From contig NZ_CP019239.1 in the NCBI RefSeq assembly GCF_001955715.1, positions 434,001 to 498,000 on the forward strand: DNA of 64,000 nt. The letters are read 5' to 3'. How positions within the stretch are numbered: position 1 is the stretch's first letter; each line of letters opens with the position of its first letter. This stretch comes from Rhodoferax saidenbachensis (GTDB lineage: Bacteria; Pseudomonadota; Gammaproteobacteria; Burkholderiales; Burkholderiaceae_C). Below are positions 45,856 to 55,327 of the stretch, in pieces. Under the pieces are notes generated by a model that worked only from the letters and a program-made list of their open reading frames with translations, was not told where the DNA came from and searched no databases. Made by a program: the position numbers and the translations under genes.

Positions 45856-47586
45856 TCAGAACGTTTCCCAGTCATCGTCCCCGCCCGCGAGGGCCGGCTT
45901 GGGTTGGGTCTTGACGGCGACCGCAACCGGTGGGGACGCCTTGGGCGCGGTTGGACGGGGTGCCGGTTTAGTGGTGGTTGCCGCCAAAGGCTTCTTAGGC
46001 ACAGTGCTGGAAAGCGGCGCCGGGCGTGGGGTCGGTGTGCTGTGGTTATGCGCGGTGCTTGCTTCGGTCTTGAAAGCGGATACGAGCTGCACCAATTCGT
46101 TGGCCTGGGTCTTCAGGCTCGAAGCCGCTGCCGCCATCTCCTCCACCAGCGCCGCATTCTGCTGGGTGGCGTGGTCCATCTGCTGTACCGCTTCGCCAAT
46201 CTGGGACACGCCTTGCGACTGCTCGGTGCTGGCCGCGCTGATCTCGCCCATGATGTCGGTCACGCGCTTGATGCTGCTGACCACCTCGGTCATGGTGGTG
46301 CCAGCCTGGTCCACCAGCGTTGTACCGCGCTCCACGCGGGTCACACTGTCGCCAATCAGCAGTTTGATTTCTTTGGCAGCTTCGGCCGATCGACCGGCCA
46401 GGCTGCGCACTTCGCTGGCCACCACGGCAAAACCGCGGCCTTGCTCACCGGCACGGGCGGCTTCGACGGCGGCGTTCAACGCCAGGATGTTGGTCTGGAA
46501 CGCAATGCCGTCAATGACGCTGATGATGTCGCTGATCTTCTTGGACGAGTCATTGATGCCCTTCATGGTCTCTACCACTTGCCCCACAACCTCTCCGCCT
46601 TGCACGGCGACTGTCGAAGCACTCATGGCCAACTGGTTGGCCTGGCGCGCGTTGTCCGCGTTTTGCTTGACGGTGGAGCTGAGCTCCTCCATGGAGGCGG
46701 CGGTTTCTTCCAGCGCACTGGCTTGTTGCTCCGTGCGGGTGGAAAGGTCGTGGTTGCCTTGGGCGATTTGTGAACTGGCAGTGGCCACAGACTCTGAGCC
46801 CTGACGCACATTGATGACCAGTTTGGACAGGCTGGACTGCATGGCCTTGAGTGCGCCCAGCAGCGCACCAATCTCGTCTTTGCCTTTGACGGAGATCGCA
46901 TTGCTCAGGTCACCTTCGGCCACTTTTTCCGCCAGAAGCACGGCCTGGGCCAGGGGGGTGGTGATCTGGCGGCTCAGCCAGATGGCGCCGATCAAACTGA
47001 CGAGGGTGACCATCACCATCATGCTGTAGGCGATATTGCTGCTGGTCTTGGCGGTGGCGCTGGCAGCGGCAGCAACGTCTGCTTTGTCCTTGGCCAGAAG
47101 GGCACCGAGCTCTGCCATTTGTTCGGTGGCATCGCGGTCTTTACCGCGGGCTGCCTTGTCACCGACTTGTGCGTCCATGCCCGCGGCCTTGAATTCCTCA
47201 AAGGCCTTTTTGTAGGCTTCGCCCGCCGCATTGACGGACTGCCCCAGCTTTTTCTCCAGGTCTTTGGCCGGACCCGGCTTTAGCAGGGGATCCAGTTGCT
47301 TAAGGTTGTCCTGCAGGGCCGCCATTTCCTTGAGGTGTGAAGCCCAGTACCGGTCCAGGTCTTTGGGCTCTTTGCCGCGCAGCAGCACGTTTTTCCATTC
47401 CTGGATGGCAGTGGCGAAACTGCTGGCCGCTTTGGAGGACGTCTCGTTGGCAGCGACGATTTGAAGCACCTCGCCCTCATAAATCCCCACGGCCTGATTG
47501 AGTTTGAAAATGCCGAACATGCCGCAGGCAAATAGCAGGGCCAGGGCACAGGCAAACGCGACGGGAAGCTTGATGCTGAGTTTCAT
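45856..47586 (-). CDS. Methyl-accepting chemotaxis protein
   Basis: The 576-residue receptor has TM1 (about residues 7-28), a periplasmic domain rich in Lys/Asp helices, TM2 (about 185-205), HAMP, the signalling domain and a Pro/Ala/Thr tail ending DDDWETF. The start at MKLSIK follows GAAGGAGC. It is directly upstream of the receptor at 43983-45773 on the same strand, with an 82-bp gap. Sequence conservation with the other receptors is limited to HAMP onward. Confidence 0.95.
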   Translation of the reverse strand: MKLSIKLPVAFACALALLFACGMFGIFKLNQAVGIYEGEVLQIVAANETSSKAASSFATAIQEWKNVLLRGKEPKDLDRYWASHLKEMAALQDNLKQLDPLLKPGPAKDLEKKLGQSVNAAGEAYKKAFEEFKAAGMDAQVGDKAARGKDRDATEQMAELGALLAKDKADVAAAASATAKTSSNIAYSMMVMVTLVSLIGAIWLSRQITTPLAQAVLLAEKVAEGDLSNAISVKGKDEIGALLGALKAMQSSLSKLVINVRQGSESVATASSQIAQGNHDLSTRTEQQASALEETAASMEELSSTVKQNADNARQANQLAMSASTVAVQGGEVVGQVVETMKGINDSSKKISDIISVIDGIAFQTNILALNAAVEAARAGEQGRGFAVVASEVRSLAGRSAEAAKEIKLLIGDSVTRVERGTTLVDQAGTTMTEVVSSIKRVTDIMGEISAASTEQSQGVSQIGEAVQQMDHATQQNAALVEEMAAAASSLKTQANELVQLVSAFKTEASTAHNHSTPTPRPAPLSSTVPKKPLAATTTKPAPRPTAPKASPPVAVAVKTQPKPALAGGDDDWETF

Positions 47587-47718
47587 GACCGCTCCTTCTT
47601 GGAATACAAACCGGAAGTCCAACACGCAACACAATGCCGAATCACTGTAGCGTGCCTTCTCTGCACTGTCATTAGGGAAGTGGAGGTGTTTGGACGCTCC
47701 GGGTCTCGCCGGCGTAAA

Positions 47719-47748
47719 AAAACCTGCAGGCCGAAGCGTGCAGGTTTT
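47719..47748 (-). terminator. Rho-independent terminator after the chalcone-isomerase-like gene
   Basis: AAAACCTGCA (47719-47728) pairs with TGCAGGTTTT (47739-47748). Read on the minus strand, the stem is followed by a run of T (complement of 47716-47722). It separates the gene from the chemoreceptor downstream. Confidence 0.8.
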
Positions 47749-47781
47749 CGATGGGGACGCAATGCACCCCTTTGGGGCGAT

Positions 47782-48366
47782 TTATTTGATGCCGAGCAGG
47801 GCGTCTTTGAGTTTGAAGTCCGCAGGTACCGGGCCAAACCAGATAGACATCATGGCTTTGAAGAATTCGGGTTCCTTGAAGGGCTCGCCCTGTACCTTGC
47901 CCTTGGCGGTTACCACCATGCCCGTGCCGGGGATCCAGTCCAGGGTGATGACTTCACCGGGGTTGAGCACCTTGTTGGCGGTGAAGATGTCACCCATGCG
48001 GATCAGGCCGGGCACGAGCTTGGACATTTCGGTTTTTGGCACGTTGTCTTCCACGCCACGGGTCAGCAGCTTGCCGAACGGGCCCGCTTCAATTTCGCGC
48101 AGCATGGTCATGGACAGGCGTTTGGGGCCCGGGACAGCAATCAGTTCGTCCAGCGAAGCAACCTTTTTGGTGGTGTACAGGTCGCCCACATAGACCTTGA
48201 AAGGGCCCTTGTAGCGGGTGCCTACGCCATTGAGTTGCAACTTGGCGCCCCCCACGGTGACGCTGTCTTCGATCTTGACGCCATGGAGCTCTACCGTAGC
48301 GGCCGGGGCTGCGGCGCTGAAGGAAAAAGCCACGAAACCGGCGAGGAGAAGTTTTGACAAATGCAT
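47782..48366 (-). CDS. Exported chalcone isomerase-like protein
   Basis: The 194-residue protein has a signal peptide (residues 1-22, ending APAAT) and a chalcone-isomerase-like fold: VELHGVKIEDSVTVGGAKLQLNGVGTRYK, FKVYVGDLYTTKK and GPFGKLLTRGVEDN. Bacterial exported members of this type have no known reaction and probably bind fatty acids or similar ligands. The ATG at 48366 gives a good signal peptide; longer versions lack one. Its 3' end is followed by a terminator. Confidence 0.85.
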   Translation of the reverse strand: MHLSKLLLAGFVAFSFSAAAPAATVELHGVKIEDSVTVGGAKLQLNGVGTRYKGPFKVYVGDLYTTKKVASLDELIAVPGPKRLSMTMLREIEAGPFGKLLTRGVEDNVPKTEMSKLVPGLIRMGDIFTANKVLNPGEVITLDWIPGTGMVVTAKGKVQGEPFKEPEFFKAMMSIWFGPVPADFKLKDALLGIK

Positions 48367-48492
48367 GGTGTTTAGTCCGAAAAGTGAACGACCGTTCGTT
48401 TTGGTGGACCCATTGTCTCCGCTTCCCCGCCAAATAGCATCAGGGTTTTCGATGACCATGCAGTGACGGGGAAGCTGGCTTGCGGGGTTTGC

Positions 48493-48498
48493 TACACT
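48493..48498 (+). promoter_or_regulatory. Candidate extended -10 of the trp operon
   Basis: TACACT with TGC before it lies 6 nt ahead of the leader-ORF ATG. The -35 region is weak. Confidence 0.45.
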
Positions 48499-48504
48499 GC
48501 CTTC

Positions 48505-48609
48505 ATGTTTATTCACCGCATCAGCATTACGGGTTGTAGCGACCGGGGGGCCTGGCCCTGGCGTACCACGTCTGTCTTGCCTGAGCGAACCCTGCTGCCC
48601 CGCGCCTGA
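48505..48609 (+). CDS. Possible trp leader peptide (34 aa)
   Basis: A short ORF starting MFIHRISITGCS contains two Trp codons in AWPW at codons 16-19 and ends 136 bases before trpE. Trp-rich leader ORFs sense charged tRNA-Trp in trp attenuation. Here only two Trp codons occur, they are not adjacent, and no clear terminator/antiterminator pair was seen. It would be translated from a leaderless transcript. The evidence is suggestive only. Confidence 0.3.
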   Translation: MFIHRISITGCSDRGAWPWRTTSVLPERTLLPRA

Positions 48610-48745
48610 ACCCAGGTGAATTGATGCGGCGGGCCTCTGCGCTCCGCGCGGTCAAGTGGCACGGAACTTCCTCTCCGATCTATTGCGCGCACCCTGTTGT
48701 CTGCATGTTTGCAGAACCCACGGTTCCCACTTTTGAGAGGCTTCA

Positions 48746-50272
48746 GTGTCCACCATGACCGAATCTGAATTCCAGACCCTGCACGCGCAGGGCTACAACC
48801 GCATCCCCCTGATGGCCCAGGCCTTTGCCGACCTGGAAACGCCACTCTCCCTGTACCTCAAACTGGCCCGCACGCCGGGCTCGACCGAACCGGCGCCCAA
48901 CAGTTTTCTGCTGGAGTCGGTGGTGGGCGGTGAACGCTTTGGCCGTTACAGCTTCATGGGCTTGCCGGCCCGCACGCTGGTACGCGCCAGTGGCTTCGGT
49001 GCGAATGCCCGTACCGAAGTGGTGACCGATGGCGTGGTGGTGGAAACTTCCAGCGTTAACCCACTGGAATTCATCGCCGAGTACCAAAAGCGTTTCAAGG
49101 TGGCGCTGCGTCCGGACCTGCCCCGCTTCTGCGGGGGCCTGGCCGGTTACTTTGGTTATGACGCAGTGCGTTATATCGAGAAGAAGCTGCAGGCCAGCTG
49201 CCCGCCCGACGAGCTGGGCTGCCCCGACATCCTGCTGTTGCAGTGTGAAGAGCTGGCTGTTATCGACAACCTCTCGGGCAAGCTGTATTTGATCGTGTAC
49301 GTGGACCCGGCGCAGCCTGATGCGCTGGCGAAGGGCAATGCCCGCCTGGCTGAACTCAAAGCCAGCCTGGCGCAAGCGGTGACCGTGCCGCCGGTCAAGC
49401 CGACCACCAGCCACCCGGCCCAGCGTGACTTTGCCAAGGCCGACTATTTGGCCGCCGTGGAGCGCGCCAAGGAGATGATCGCCGGGGGCGACTTCATGCA
49501 GGTGCAGGTGGGTCAGCGCATCAAGAAACGCTATACCGAGTCACCGCTGTCGCTGTACCGCGCGCTGCGTTCGCTGAACCCCAGCCCCTACATGTATTAC
49601 TACCACTTTGGAGACTTCCATGTGGTGGGCGCCAGTCCGGAAATTCTGGTGCGCCAAGAGCAGATCACGGTGGACGACATGCCCGCCACCAAAGTGACCA
49701 TTCGCCCGCTGGCCGGAACCCGCCCGCGCGGTGCCACGCCGGAGCTGGACAAGGCCGCCGAGGCGGAACTGGTGGGCGACCCCAAGGAGCGCGCTGAACA
49801 TGTGATGCTGATCGACCTGGCGCGCAACGACATCGGCCGCATCGCCCAAATCGGTTCGGTCAAGGTGACCGACGCCTTTTGCGTGGAGCGCTACAGCCAC
49901 GTGATGCACATCGTCAGCAACGTGGAAGGCACGCTGAACCCCGGCATGAGCAGCATGGACGTGCTCAAGGCCACGTTCCCGGCGGGTACGCTGACCGGTG
50001 CGCCCAAGGTGCATGCGATGGAGATCATCGACCAGTTGGAGCCCATCAAGCGCGGCATCTACGGCGGTGCCTGTGGCTACCTGAGCTACGCGGGCGACAT
50101 GGACGTAGCCATTGCCATCCGCACCGGCATCATCAAGGACCAGGTGCTTTACGTGCAGGCGGCTGCCGGTGTGGTGGCCGACAGCGTACCGGAGCTGGAG
50201 TGGAAGGAAACCGAACACAAGGCCCGCGCGCTGTTGCGCGCCGCCGAGCTGGTAGAGGAGGGGCTGGAATGA
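48746..50272 (+). CDS. trpE: Anthranilate synthase component I
   Basis: TrpE makes anthranilate from chorismate with ammonia from TrpG. The 508-residue protein has the N-terminal Trp-binding domain ([18 protein letters not shown], the family's LLES feedback motif) and the chorismate-binding domain with [26 protein letters not shown] and [16 protein letters not shown]. The GTG at 48746 has GAGAGG 5 bases upstream; the ATG at 48755 is an alternative. The stop overlaps trpG (ATGA). Confidence 0.96.
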   Translation: MSTMTESEFQTLHAQGYNRIPLMAQAFADLETPLSLYLKLARTPGSTEPAPNSFLLESVVGGERFGRYSFMGLPARTLVRASGFGANARTEVVTDGVVVETSSVNPLEFIAEYQKRFKVALRPDLPRFCGGLAGYFGYDAVRYIEKKLQASCPPDELGCPDILLLQCEELAVIDNLSGKLYLIVYVDPAQPDALAKGNARLAELKASLAQAVTVPPVKPTTSHPAQRDFAKADYLAAVERAKEMIAGGDFMQVQVGQRIKKRYTESPLSLYRALRSLNPSPYMYYYHFGDFHVVGASPEILVRQEQITVDDMPATKVTIRPLAGTRPRGATPELDKAAEAELVGDPKERAEHVMLIDLARNDIGRIAQIGSVKVTDAFCVERYSHVMHIVSNVEGTLNPGMSSMDVLKATFPAGTLTGAPKVHAMEIIDQLEPIKRGIYGGACGYLSYAGDMDVAIAIRTGIIKDQVLYVQAAAGVVADSVPELEWKETEHKARALLRAAELVEEGLE

Positions 50273-50859
50273 GCGCGACCAAAACCAAGCTGTTGATGAT
50301 CGACAACTACGACAGCTTTACCTACAACATCGTCCAGTACTTTGGTGAGCTGGGTGCCGACGTGGAAGTGTTCCGCAACGACGAAATCACCATCGCCGAA
50401 ATTGCCGCGCGCCAACCGGACCGCCTGGTGGTCTCGCCCGGCCCGTGCTCGCCCAAAGAGGCGGGCATTTCGGTGGCGGCCATCCAGCATTTCATGGGCC
50501 AGTTGCCCATCCTGGGCGTCTGCCTGGGGCACCAAAGCATTGGTGCGGCGCTGGGCGGCAACATCGTCCGCGCGCAGGAGCTGATGCACGGCAAGACCTC
50601 GCGCATCACCACCACGCAAGAAGGTGTGTTCGCGGGGTTGCCCGAGCAGTTCACCGTCAACCGCTACCATTCGCTGGCGATTGAGCGCGCCACCTGCCCG
50701 AAGGATTTGCAGGTGACGGCGTGGACCGACGATGGCGAGATCATGGGCGTGCGCCACCGCGGCTTGCCGCATGCGGTGCGCATGGAGGGCGTGCAGTTCC
50801 ACCCGGAAAGCATCCTCACCGAGCACGGGCACGCCATGCTGAAGAATTTTCTTGCATAG
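50269..50859 (+). CDS. trpG: Anthranilate synthase component II (glutamine amidotransferase)
   Basis: The 196-residue class I glutamine amidotransferase delivers ammonia to TrpE. The oxyanion and nucleophile motif [10 protein letters not shown] (Cys in CLGH) and the C-terminal catalytic His-Glu in [11 protein letters not shown] are present, along with the opening [21 protein letters not shown]. Members of this family may also serve as PabA. The ATG overlaps the trpE stop. A dispersed repeat follows it. Confidence 0.96.
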   Translation: MSATKTKLLMIDNYDSFTYNIVQYFGELGADVEVFRNDEITIAEIAARQPDRLVVSPGPCSPKEAGISVAAIQHFMGQLPILGVCLGHQSIGAALGGNIVRAQELMHGKTSRITTTQEGVFAGLPEQFTVNRYHSLAIERATCPKDLQVTAWTDDGEIMGVRHRGLPHAVRMEGVQFHPESILTEHGHAMLKNFLA

Positions 50860-50917
50860 GCGCTATTGTTTTAGTAGCTGCTTGCGCATATTACATAAGG
50901 GCTAGAGGCCAAAATGA
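50860..50917 (+). repeat. Dispersed repeat, copy G, before ltaE
   Basis: The plus strand has TAGTAGCTGCTTGCGCATAT then GGGCTAGAGGCCAAAATG. It lies between trpG and ltaE and seems to supply the ltaE ATG with a GAGG ribosome binding site 5 bases before it. Confidence 0.85.
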
Positions 50918-51984
50918 CCAAAATAACTGACCTGCGTAGCGACACCGTCACACAACCCACTGCGGCCATGCGGGCGGCGATGCTGGCAGCGCCGCTGGGC
51001 GATGACGTGTTTGCCGACGACCCCAGCGTCAACGCGCTGCAGGAAAAGATCGCCGGCCTGCTGGGCTTTGAGGCGGCGCTGTTTGTACCCACGGGCACGC
51101 AGAGCAACCTGTGCGCGCTGCTGTCGCACTGCCAACGGGGTGACGAATACATCGTGGGCCAGTACGCCCACGCCTACCGCTGGGAAGGCGGCGGCGGTGC
51201 CGTGTTTGGCAGCGTGCAGCCGCAGCCGCTGGCGCACCAGCCGGACGGCACGCTGGCACTCACCGACATTGAAGAAGCCATCAAGCCCGACGACGCCCAC
51301 TTTGCGCGCACCAAACTGCTGGCACTGGAAAACACCCTGGGCGGCAAGTTGCTGCCGTTCGACTATGTGCAGGAAGCCACCGCGCTGGCCAAAGCCCGGG
51401 GCCTGAGCCGCCATCTGGACGGTGCGCGCCTGTTCAACGCCGCCGTGGCCCAGGCCGCGCTGGCCATGAAGGGCAGCACCACACCCGGTTATGTGCAGGT
51501 GATGGCGGAGGCGCGTGCCATTGCCCAGTGTTTTGACAGTGTCTCGGTCTGCTTCAGCAAGGGCCTGGGCGCGCCGGTCGGCTCGGCCCTGTGCGGCAGC
51601 CGCGAGTTCATTGCCCGCGCGCACCGCATCCGCAAAATGGCCGGGGGCGGCATGCGCCAGTCCGGCATGCTGGCGGCCGCCGCCAGCTACGCGCTGGACC
51701 ACCATGTGGAGCGCTTGGCACAGGACCACGCGCTGGCGCGCCGCCTGGCCGATGGCCTGGCAGGCATCGAAGGTTTGACGGTAGAAGCACCGCAGACCAA
51801 TATTGTGTTTGTCGACCTGAGCGGCGCGGCGCGTGATCAGTCGGCTGCGTTGATGGCCCATCTCTCCACCAAAGGTGTGCGTGCCACCGGCCTGTACCGC
51901 CTGCGTTTTGTGACCCATCTGGATGTGGACCCGGCCGGTGTCGACCAGGCGGTGTCCGCCATCCGCCAGTTCTTCAAGGCTTGA
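50914..51984 (+). CDS. ltaE: Low-specificity L-threonine aldolase
   Basis: The 356-residue PLP enzyme cleaves threonine to glycine and acetaldehyde. It shows DLRSDTVTQPT at the start, LENTLGGKLLP, HLDGARLFNAAVA (PLP-interacting Asp and Arg) and the Schiff-base lysine K216 in FSKGLGAPVGS. It lies inside the trp operon between trpG and trpD, an unusual place. The start codon and GAGG ribosome binding site come from the end of a dispersed repeat. Confidence 0.93.
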   Translation: MTKITDLRSDTVTQPTAAMRAAMLAAPLGDDVFADDPSVNALQEKIAGLLGFEAALFVPTGTQSNLCALLSHCQRGDEYIVGQYAHAYRWEGGGGAVFGSVQPQPLAHQPDGTLALTDIEEAIKPDDAHFARTKLLALENTLGGKLLPFDYVQEATALAKARGLSRHLDGARLFNAAVAQAALAMKGSTTPGYVQVMAEARAIAQCFDSVSVCFSKGLGAPVGSALCGSREFIARAHRIRKMAGGGMRQSGMLAAAASYALDHHVERLAQDHALARRLADGLAGIEGLTVEAPQTNIVFVDLSGAARDQSAALMAHLSTKGVRATGLYRLRFVTHLDVDPAGVDQAVSAIRQFFKA

Positions 51985-51994
51985 GGAACGCACC

Positions 51995-52642
51995 ATGTGG
52001 GGTATGGAACATCTGGGCCTGTTTATCCTGGCCGGCTGGCTGCTGAACCTGACGCCAGGGCCGGACGTGCTGTACATCGTGAGCAACGCGCTGCGCTCGG
52101 GCGCGCGCGCCGGCGTGGTGGCCGCATTCGGCATCACAGCGGGCTGTTTTGTGCACATCTTCGCTGCCGCGCTGGGTGTGGGCGCGCTGCTGGCCACCTC
52201 GGCGACCGCCTTCACTGCACTGAAGTGGCTGGGCGCCGGCTACCTGCTCTATGTCGGCACGCGCCTGCTGCTGTCACGCGCCCCATCTGCTATGCATTTG
52301 GAAGCTGCCCCCGAAGACTCCACGGGGGCTGCGGCCCTGAAAGACATATTTCTTCGCGGCTTCTGGACGAATGTGCTCAACCCTAAGGTGGCGCTGTTTT
52401 TCCTGGCCTTTGTGCCGCAATTCATTGCCCATGATGCAGACAACAAGACGCTGGCTTTTGTGCTGCTGGGCGTGTTGTTCAACCTCAATGCGATCCCCAT
52501 CAACCTGGGGTATGCGTTCCTGGCCGCCTGGGCCGCCAAGCGTATGGATGCCGTGCAGCGCGGCATGCACTGGCTGGACCGTGTTGCCGGTGCCTTGTTT
52601 GTCGGTTTTGGCGTCAAGCTGGCGCTGACCGAAGCCCCCTAA
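51995..52642 (+). CDS. RhtB/LysE-family translocator
   Basis: The 215-residue membrane protein has about six helices and the RhtB opening GLFILAGWLLNLTPGPDVLYIVSNALRSGARAG, with a central NVLNPKVALFFLAFVPQF. The cytoplasmic loop (about residues 97-117) is formed by a copy of the dispersed repeat in frame. Its place in the trp operon, after a threonine aldolase, suggests export of threonine, an aromatic amino acid or a related intermediate; this is inference. GAGGAACG precedes the ATG. Confidence 0.9.
   Translation: MWGMEHLGLFILAGWLLNLTPGPDVLYIVSNALRSGARAGVVAAFGITAGCFVHIFAAALGVGALLATSATAFTALKWLGAGYLLYVGTRLLLSRAPSAMHLEAAPEDSTGAAALKDIFLRGFWTNVLNPKVALFFLAFVPQFIAHDADNKTLAFVLLGVLFNLNAIPINLGYAFLAAWAAKRMDAVQRGMHWLDRVAGALFVGFGVKLALTEAP
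52286..52345 (+). repeat. Dispersed repeat, copy H, in frame inside the RhtB-type gene
   Basis: It has TGCTATGCATTTGGAAGCTG and then CTCCACGGGGGCTGCGGCC. The CTGCTTGCGCA core is changed, but the flanks match well. It reads APSAMHLEAAPEDSTGAAAL in the loop between helices 3 and 4. Confidence 0.65.
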
Positions 52643-52660
52643 GACAATCTGGAGAACGTT

Positions 52661-53692
52661 ATGCCGATTACCCCCCAAGAGGCGCTGCAGCGCACCATCG
52701 AACACCGCGAAATTTTCCACGACGAAATGCTGCACCTGATGCGCCTGATCATGTCCGGCGAGATGTCGCCGGTCATGATGGCCGCGCTGATCACCGGCCT
52801 GCGCGTCAAGAAGGAAACCATTGGTGAGATCACCGCAGCCGCCCAGGTCATGCGGGAGTTTTCCACCAAGGTGGAAGTGGCCGACAAGACCAACCTCGTG
52901 GATATCGTCGGCACCGGCGGCGACGGCTCGCACACCTTCAATATCTCGACCTGTTCCATGTTTGTGGCGGCAGCGGCGGGTGCCAAGGTCAGCAAACACG
53001 GTGGGCGTAGTGTCAGCAGCAAGAGCGGCAGCGCCGATGTGCTGGAGGCCCTGGGCCTGAACATCAACCTTTCGCCTGCGCAAATCGCCCAATGCATTGC
53101 CGAGCTGGGAGTGGGCTTCATGTTCGCGCCCAACCACCACCCGGCCATGAAAAACGTGGCGCCGGTGCGCAAGGAAATGGGCATCAAGACCATCTTCAAC
53201 ATCTTGGGCCCGCTGACCAATCCGGCTGGTGCACCCAACATCCTGATGGGCGTGTTCCATGCCGATCTGGTGGGTATCCAGGTGCGCGCACTGCAGCGCC
53301 TGGGCGCCGAGCATGCCATCGTGGTCTATGGCCGCGACGGCATGGACGAGGTGAGTCTGGGTGCTGCCACGCTGGTCGGTGAGCTCAAGGACGGACAAGT
53401 GCGCGAATACGAAATTCACCCCGAAGACTTCGGCATGGTCATGGCCAGCAACCGCACGCTCAAGGTCACCACTGCCGAAGATTCGCGCGCCATGCTGATG
53501 GGCGTGCTGAATAACCAGGCGGGCCCGGCCAAGGATATTGTGGCGCTGAATGCCGGTGCTGCGCTTTACGCTTCCAATGTAGCAAATAGCATTCAAACCG
53601 GCATCCAGCTTGCGCAAGCAGCTATCGAATCAGGAGCGGCCGAGGCAAAAATGACGGCCCTGGTTGAACTCTCACGCCAACTGGCAAGTTAA
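52661..53692 (+). CDS. trpD: Anthranilate phosphoribosyltransferase
   Basis: TrpD joins anthranilate and PRPP to phosphoribosylanthranilate. The 343-residue protein has the glycine-rich [38 protein letters not shown] and [30 protein letters not shown]. Near the end a stretch closely matching the dispersed repeat codes [11 protein letters not shown] within the normal C-terminal helix. GGAGAAC precedes the start. It overlaps no gene, and trpC follows 7 bases later. Confidence 0.96.
   Translation: MPITPQEALQRTIEHREIFHDEMLHLMRLIMSGEMSPVMMAALITGLRVKKETIGEITAAAQVMREFSTKVEVADKTNLVDIVGTGGDGSHTFNISTCSMFVAAAAGAKVSKHGGRSVSSKSGSADVLEALGLNINLSPAQIAQCIAELGVGFMFAPNHHPAMKNVAPVRKEMGIKTIFNILGPLTNPAGAPNILMGVFHADLVGIQVRALQRLGAEHAIVVYGRDGMDEVSLGAATLVGELKDGQVREYEIHPEDFGMVMASNRTLKVTTAEDSRAMLMGVLNNQAGPAKDIVALNAGAALYASNVANSIQTGIQLAQAAIESGAAEAKMTALVELSRQLAS
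53577..53640 (-). repeat. Dispersed repeat-like segment, copy I, in trpD
   Basis: The minus strand has GCTCCTGATTCGATAGCTGC, TTGCGCAAG and GGATGCCGG, close to copy F after rpe. It lies in codons for the TrpD C-terminal helix, which normally has a similar amino-acid pattern, so chance or gene conversion is possible. Confidence 0.5.
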
Positions 53693-53699
53693 GGACACC

Positions 53700-54488
53700 A
53701 TGAGCGACATACTGGACAAAATCGTTGCGGTTAAACACCAAGAGGTGGCCGCAGCCAGCAAGCGCAAATCGTTGGAGATCGTGCGGGCGGACGCCGAAAG
53801 CCGCGTTCTGACACGTGACTTTGTCGGCGCCTTACGCGCCAAGATTGCAGCCGGGCGTCCCGCAGTCATTGCAGAGGTCAAGAAGGCCAGCCCGTCCAAG
53901 GGTGTGTTGCGCGCCGACTTCATCCCTGCCGACATCGCGCAAAGTTATGCCGAGCACGGTGCCGCCTGCCTGTCTGTACTCACTGATGTGCAGTTTTTCC
54001 AGGGTGAAATCGACTACCTCAAGCAAGCCCGAGCCAGCTGCCAACTGCCCGTGCTGCGCAAGGACTTCATGGTCGATGCCTACCAAATCTATGAGTCGCG
54101 CGCCATGGGCGCTGACGCCATCCTGTTGATCGCCGCCTGCTTGGATGACGCGCAGATGAAAGACTTTGAAGCCATCGCCCGCAGCCTGGACATGGCGGTG
54201 CTGGTGGAAGTGCACGACCAGCCCGAGCTGGAGCGTGCCCTGAAGCTGAAAACGCCATTGATCGGTATCAACAACCGCAACCTCAAGACCTTCGATGTGT
54301 CGCTGGACACCACGCTGGCCTTGAAAGCACAGGTGCCGATCGACCGCATTCTGGTGACCGAAAGTGGAATCCACACCCGTGAAGACGTGCTGCGCATGGG
54401 GGCGGCGGGCATCAATGCCTTTCTCGTGGGTGAGGCTTTTATGCGTGCGCCAGAACCGGGTGAGGCCCTGGCCGCGCTGTTCGGCTAA
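53700..54488 (+). CDS. trpC: Indole-3-glycerol phosphate synthase
   Basis: TrpC closes the indole ring from CdRP. The 262-residue TIM barrel keeps [50 protein letters not shown] and ESGI, covering the substrate phosphate site and catalytic Lys/Glu residues. The ATG was preferred over an in-frame start 36 bases earlier because it follows AAGGACACC. Ung follows 4 bases after its stop. Confidence 0.96.
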   Translation: MSDILDKIVAVKHQEVAAASKRKSLEIVRADAESRVLTRDFVGALRAKIAAGRPAVIAEVKKASPSKGVLRADFIPADIAQSYAEHGAACLSVLTDVQFFQGEIDYLKQARASCQLPVLRKDFMVDAYQIYESRAMGADAILLIAACLDDAQMKDFEAIARSLDMAVLVEVHDQPELERALKLKTPLIGINNRNLKTFDVSLDTTLALKAQVPIDRILVTESGIHTREDVLRMGAAGINAFLVGEAFMRAPEPGEALAALFG

Positions 54489-54492
54489 AACC

Positions 54493-55245
54493 ATGTTGGG
54501 CGTTCCCTCTCAGGACGAGTCCCTGGTGGCTGACCAGTTGTTGGCGGCCAATCCGGAAAACTGGGCTGTGGCTGCCGGCTGGCAGCCTTTGGTGGATGAT
54601 TTCTTTGCATCCGAAACCGGGCAGCGTTTGCTGGCGTTTCTGGACCAGCGTCTGCAGGCCGGTGCTGCTGTGTTTCCGCCACAACCGTTACGGGCCTTGA
54701 GCCTCACGCCGCCCGAAGCGGTGCGCGTCGTGATCCTGGGCCAGGACCCATACCACGGGCGTGGTCAGGCCGAAGGTCTTGCGTTTTCGGTTGCGTCTGG
54801 CGTGCAGTTGCCGCCCTCGCTGCGCAATATCTTCAAGGAACTGCTGCGTGACCTGGGCACGCCGTTCCCCGCATTCCCCAGCCCCGGGGGAAGCTTGGTT
54901 CGCTGGGCCCAGCAGGGCGTGCTGTTGCTTAACACCTGCCTCACGGTGGAGGAGGGCCAGCCCGCCAGCCACTCCGGTAAAGGCTGGGAAATGCTCACCG
55001 ACGCTGTGATTCGCCAGATTTCACTGGATGCCCAGCCAGCGGTTTTTATGCTCTGGGGCGCGCATGCGCAGAGCAAACGGCCGCTGATTGACGCTTCGCG
55101 CCATTTGGTGCTTACGGCCAACCACCCGTCGCCGCTGTCAGCGCTGCGCCCGCCCGTGCCCTTTATCGGCTGCGGGCATTTTTCCCAAGCCCGCGCCTGG
55201 CGCGATGCGCACAAGGCAGCGGGCGATGCCACGCCTGATGCATAA
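54493..55245 (+). CDS. ung: Uracil-DNA glycosylase
   Basis: Ung removes uracil from DNA. The 250-residue enzyme has the water-activating motif VVILGQDPYHG (D85), FSPPPSLRN-type loop as QLPPSLRNIFKEL, LLLNTCLTV, the GKGWE loop and the catalytic His loop HPSPLSAL. It lies 4 bases after trpC and so probably shares its transcript. The start ATG has no strong ribosome binding site, consistent with coupling. Confidence 0.96.
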   Translation: MLGVPSQDESLVADQLLAANPENWAVAAGWQPLVDDFFASETGQRLLAFLDQRLQAGAAVFPPQPLRALSLTPPEAVRVVILGQDPYHGRGQAEGLAFSVASGVQLPPSLRNIFKELLRDLGTPFPAFPSPGGSLVRWAQQGVLLLNTCLTVEEGQPASHSGKGWEMLTDAVIRQISLDAQPAVFMLWGAHAQSKRPLIDASRHLVLTANHPSPLSALRPPVPFIGCGHFSQARAWRDAHKAAGDATPDA

Positions 55246-55327
55246 AAGTTGCGCATTTCTGGCTGGAATTTGTTCTGCCTGTCATGACAGGGGTAAAAAC
55301 TCATGGCATAATTCGGGGTTCACCAAA

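Larger units (their letters stand above)
48367..48745. other. 379-bp divergent region before trpE
   Basis: The region holds promoters for the divergent genes and a possible 34-codon trp leader ORF (48505-48609). TACACT (48493-48498) in the extended form TGCTACACT is a good -10 element. A small hairpin, CTGCA with TGCAG around 48699-48712, lies before trpE, but no classical attenuator with a U-tract was found. Confidence 0.45.

Noticed and set aside
49879..50859. A longer TrpG with a 130-residue extension
   Set aside because: The extension is a shifted reading of trpE; TrpG starts at the ATGA overlap at 50269.
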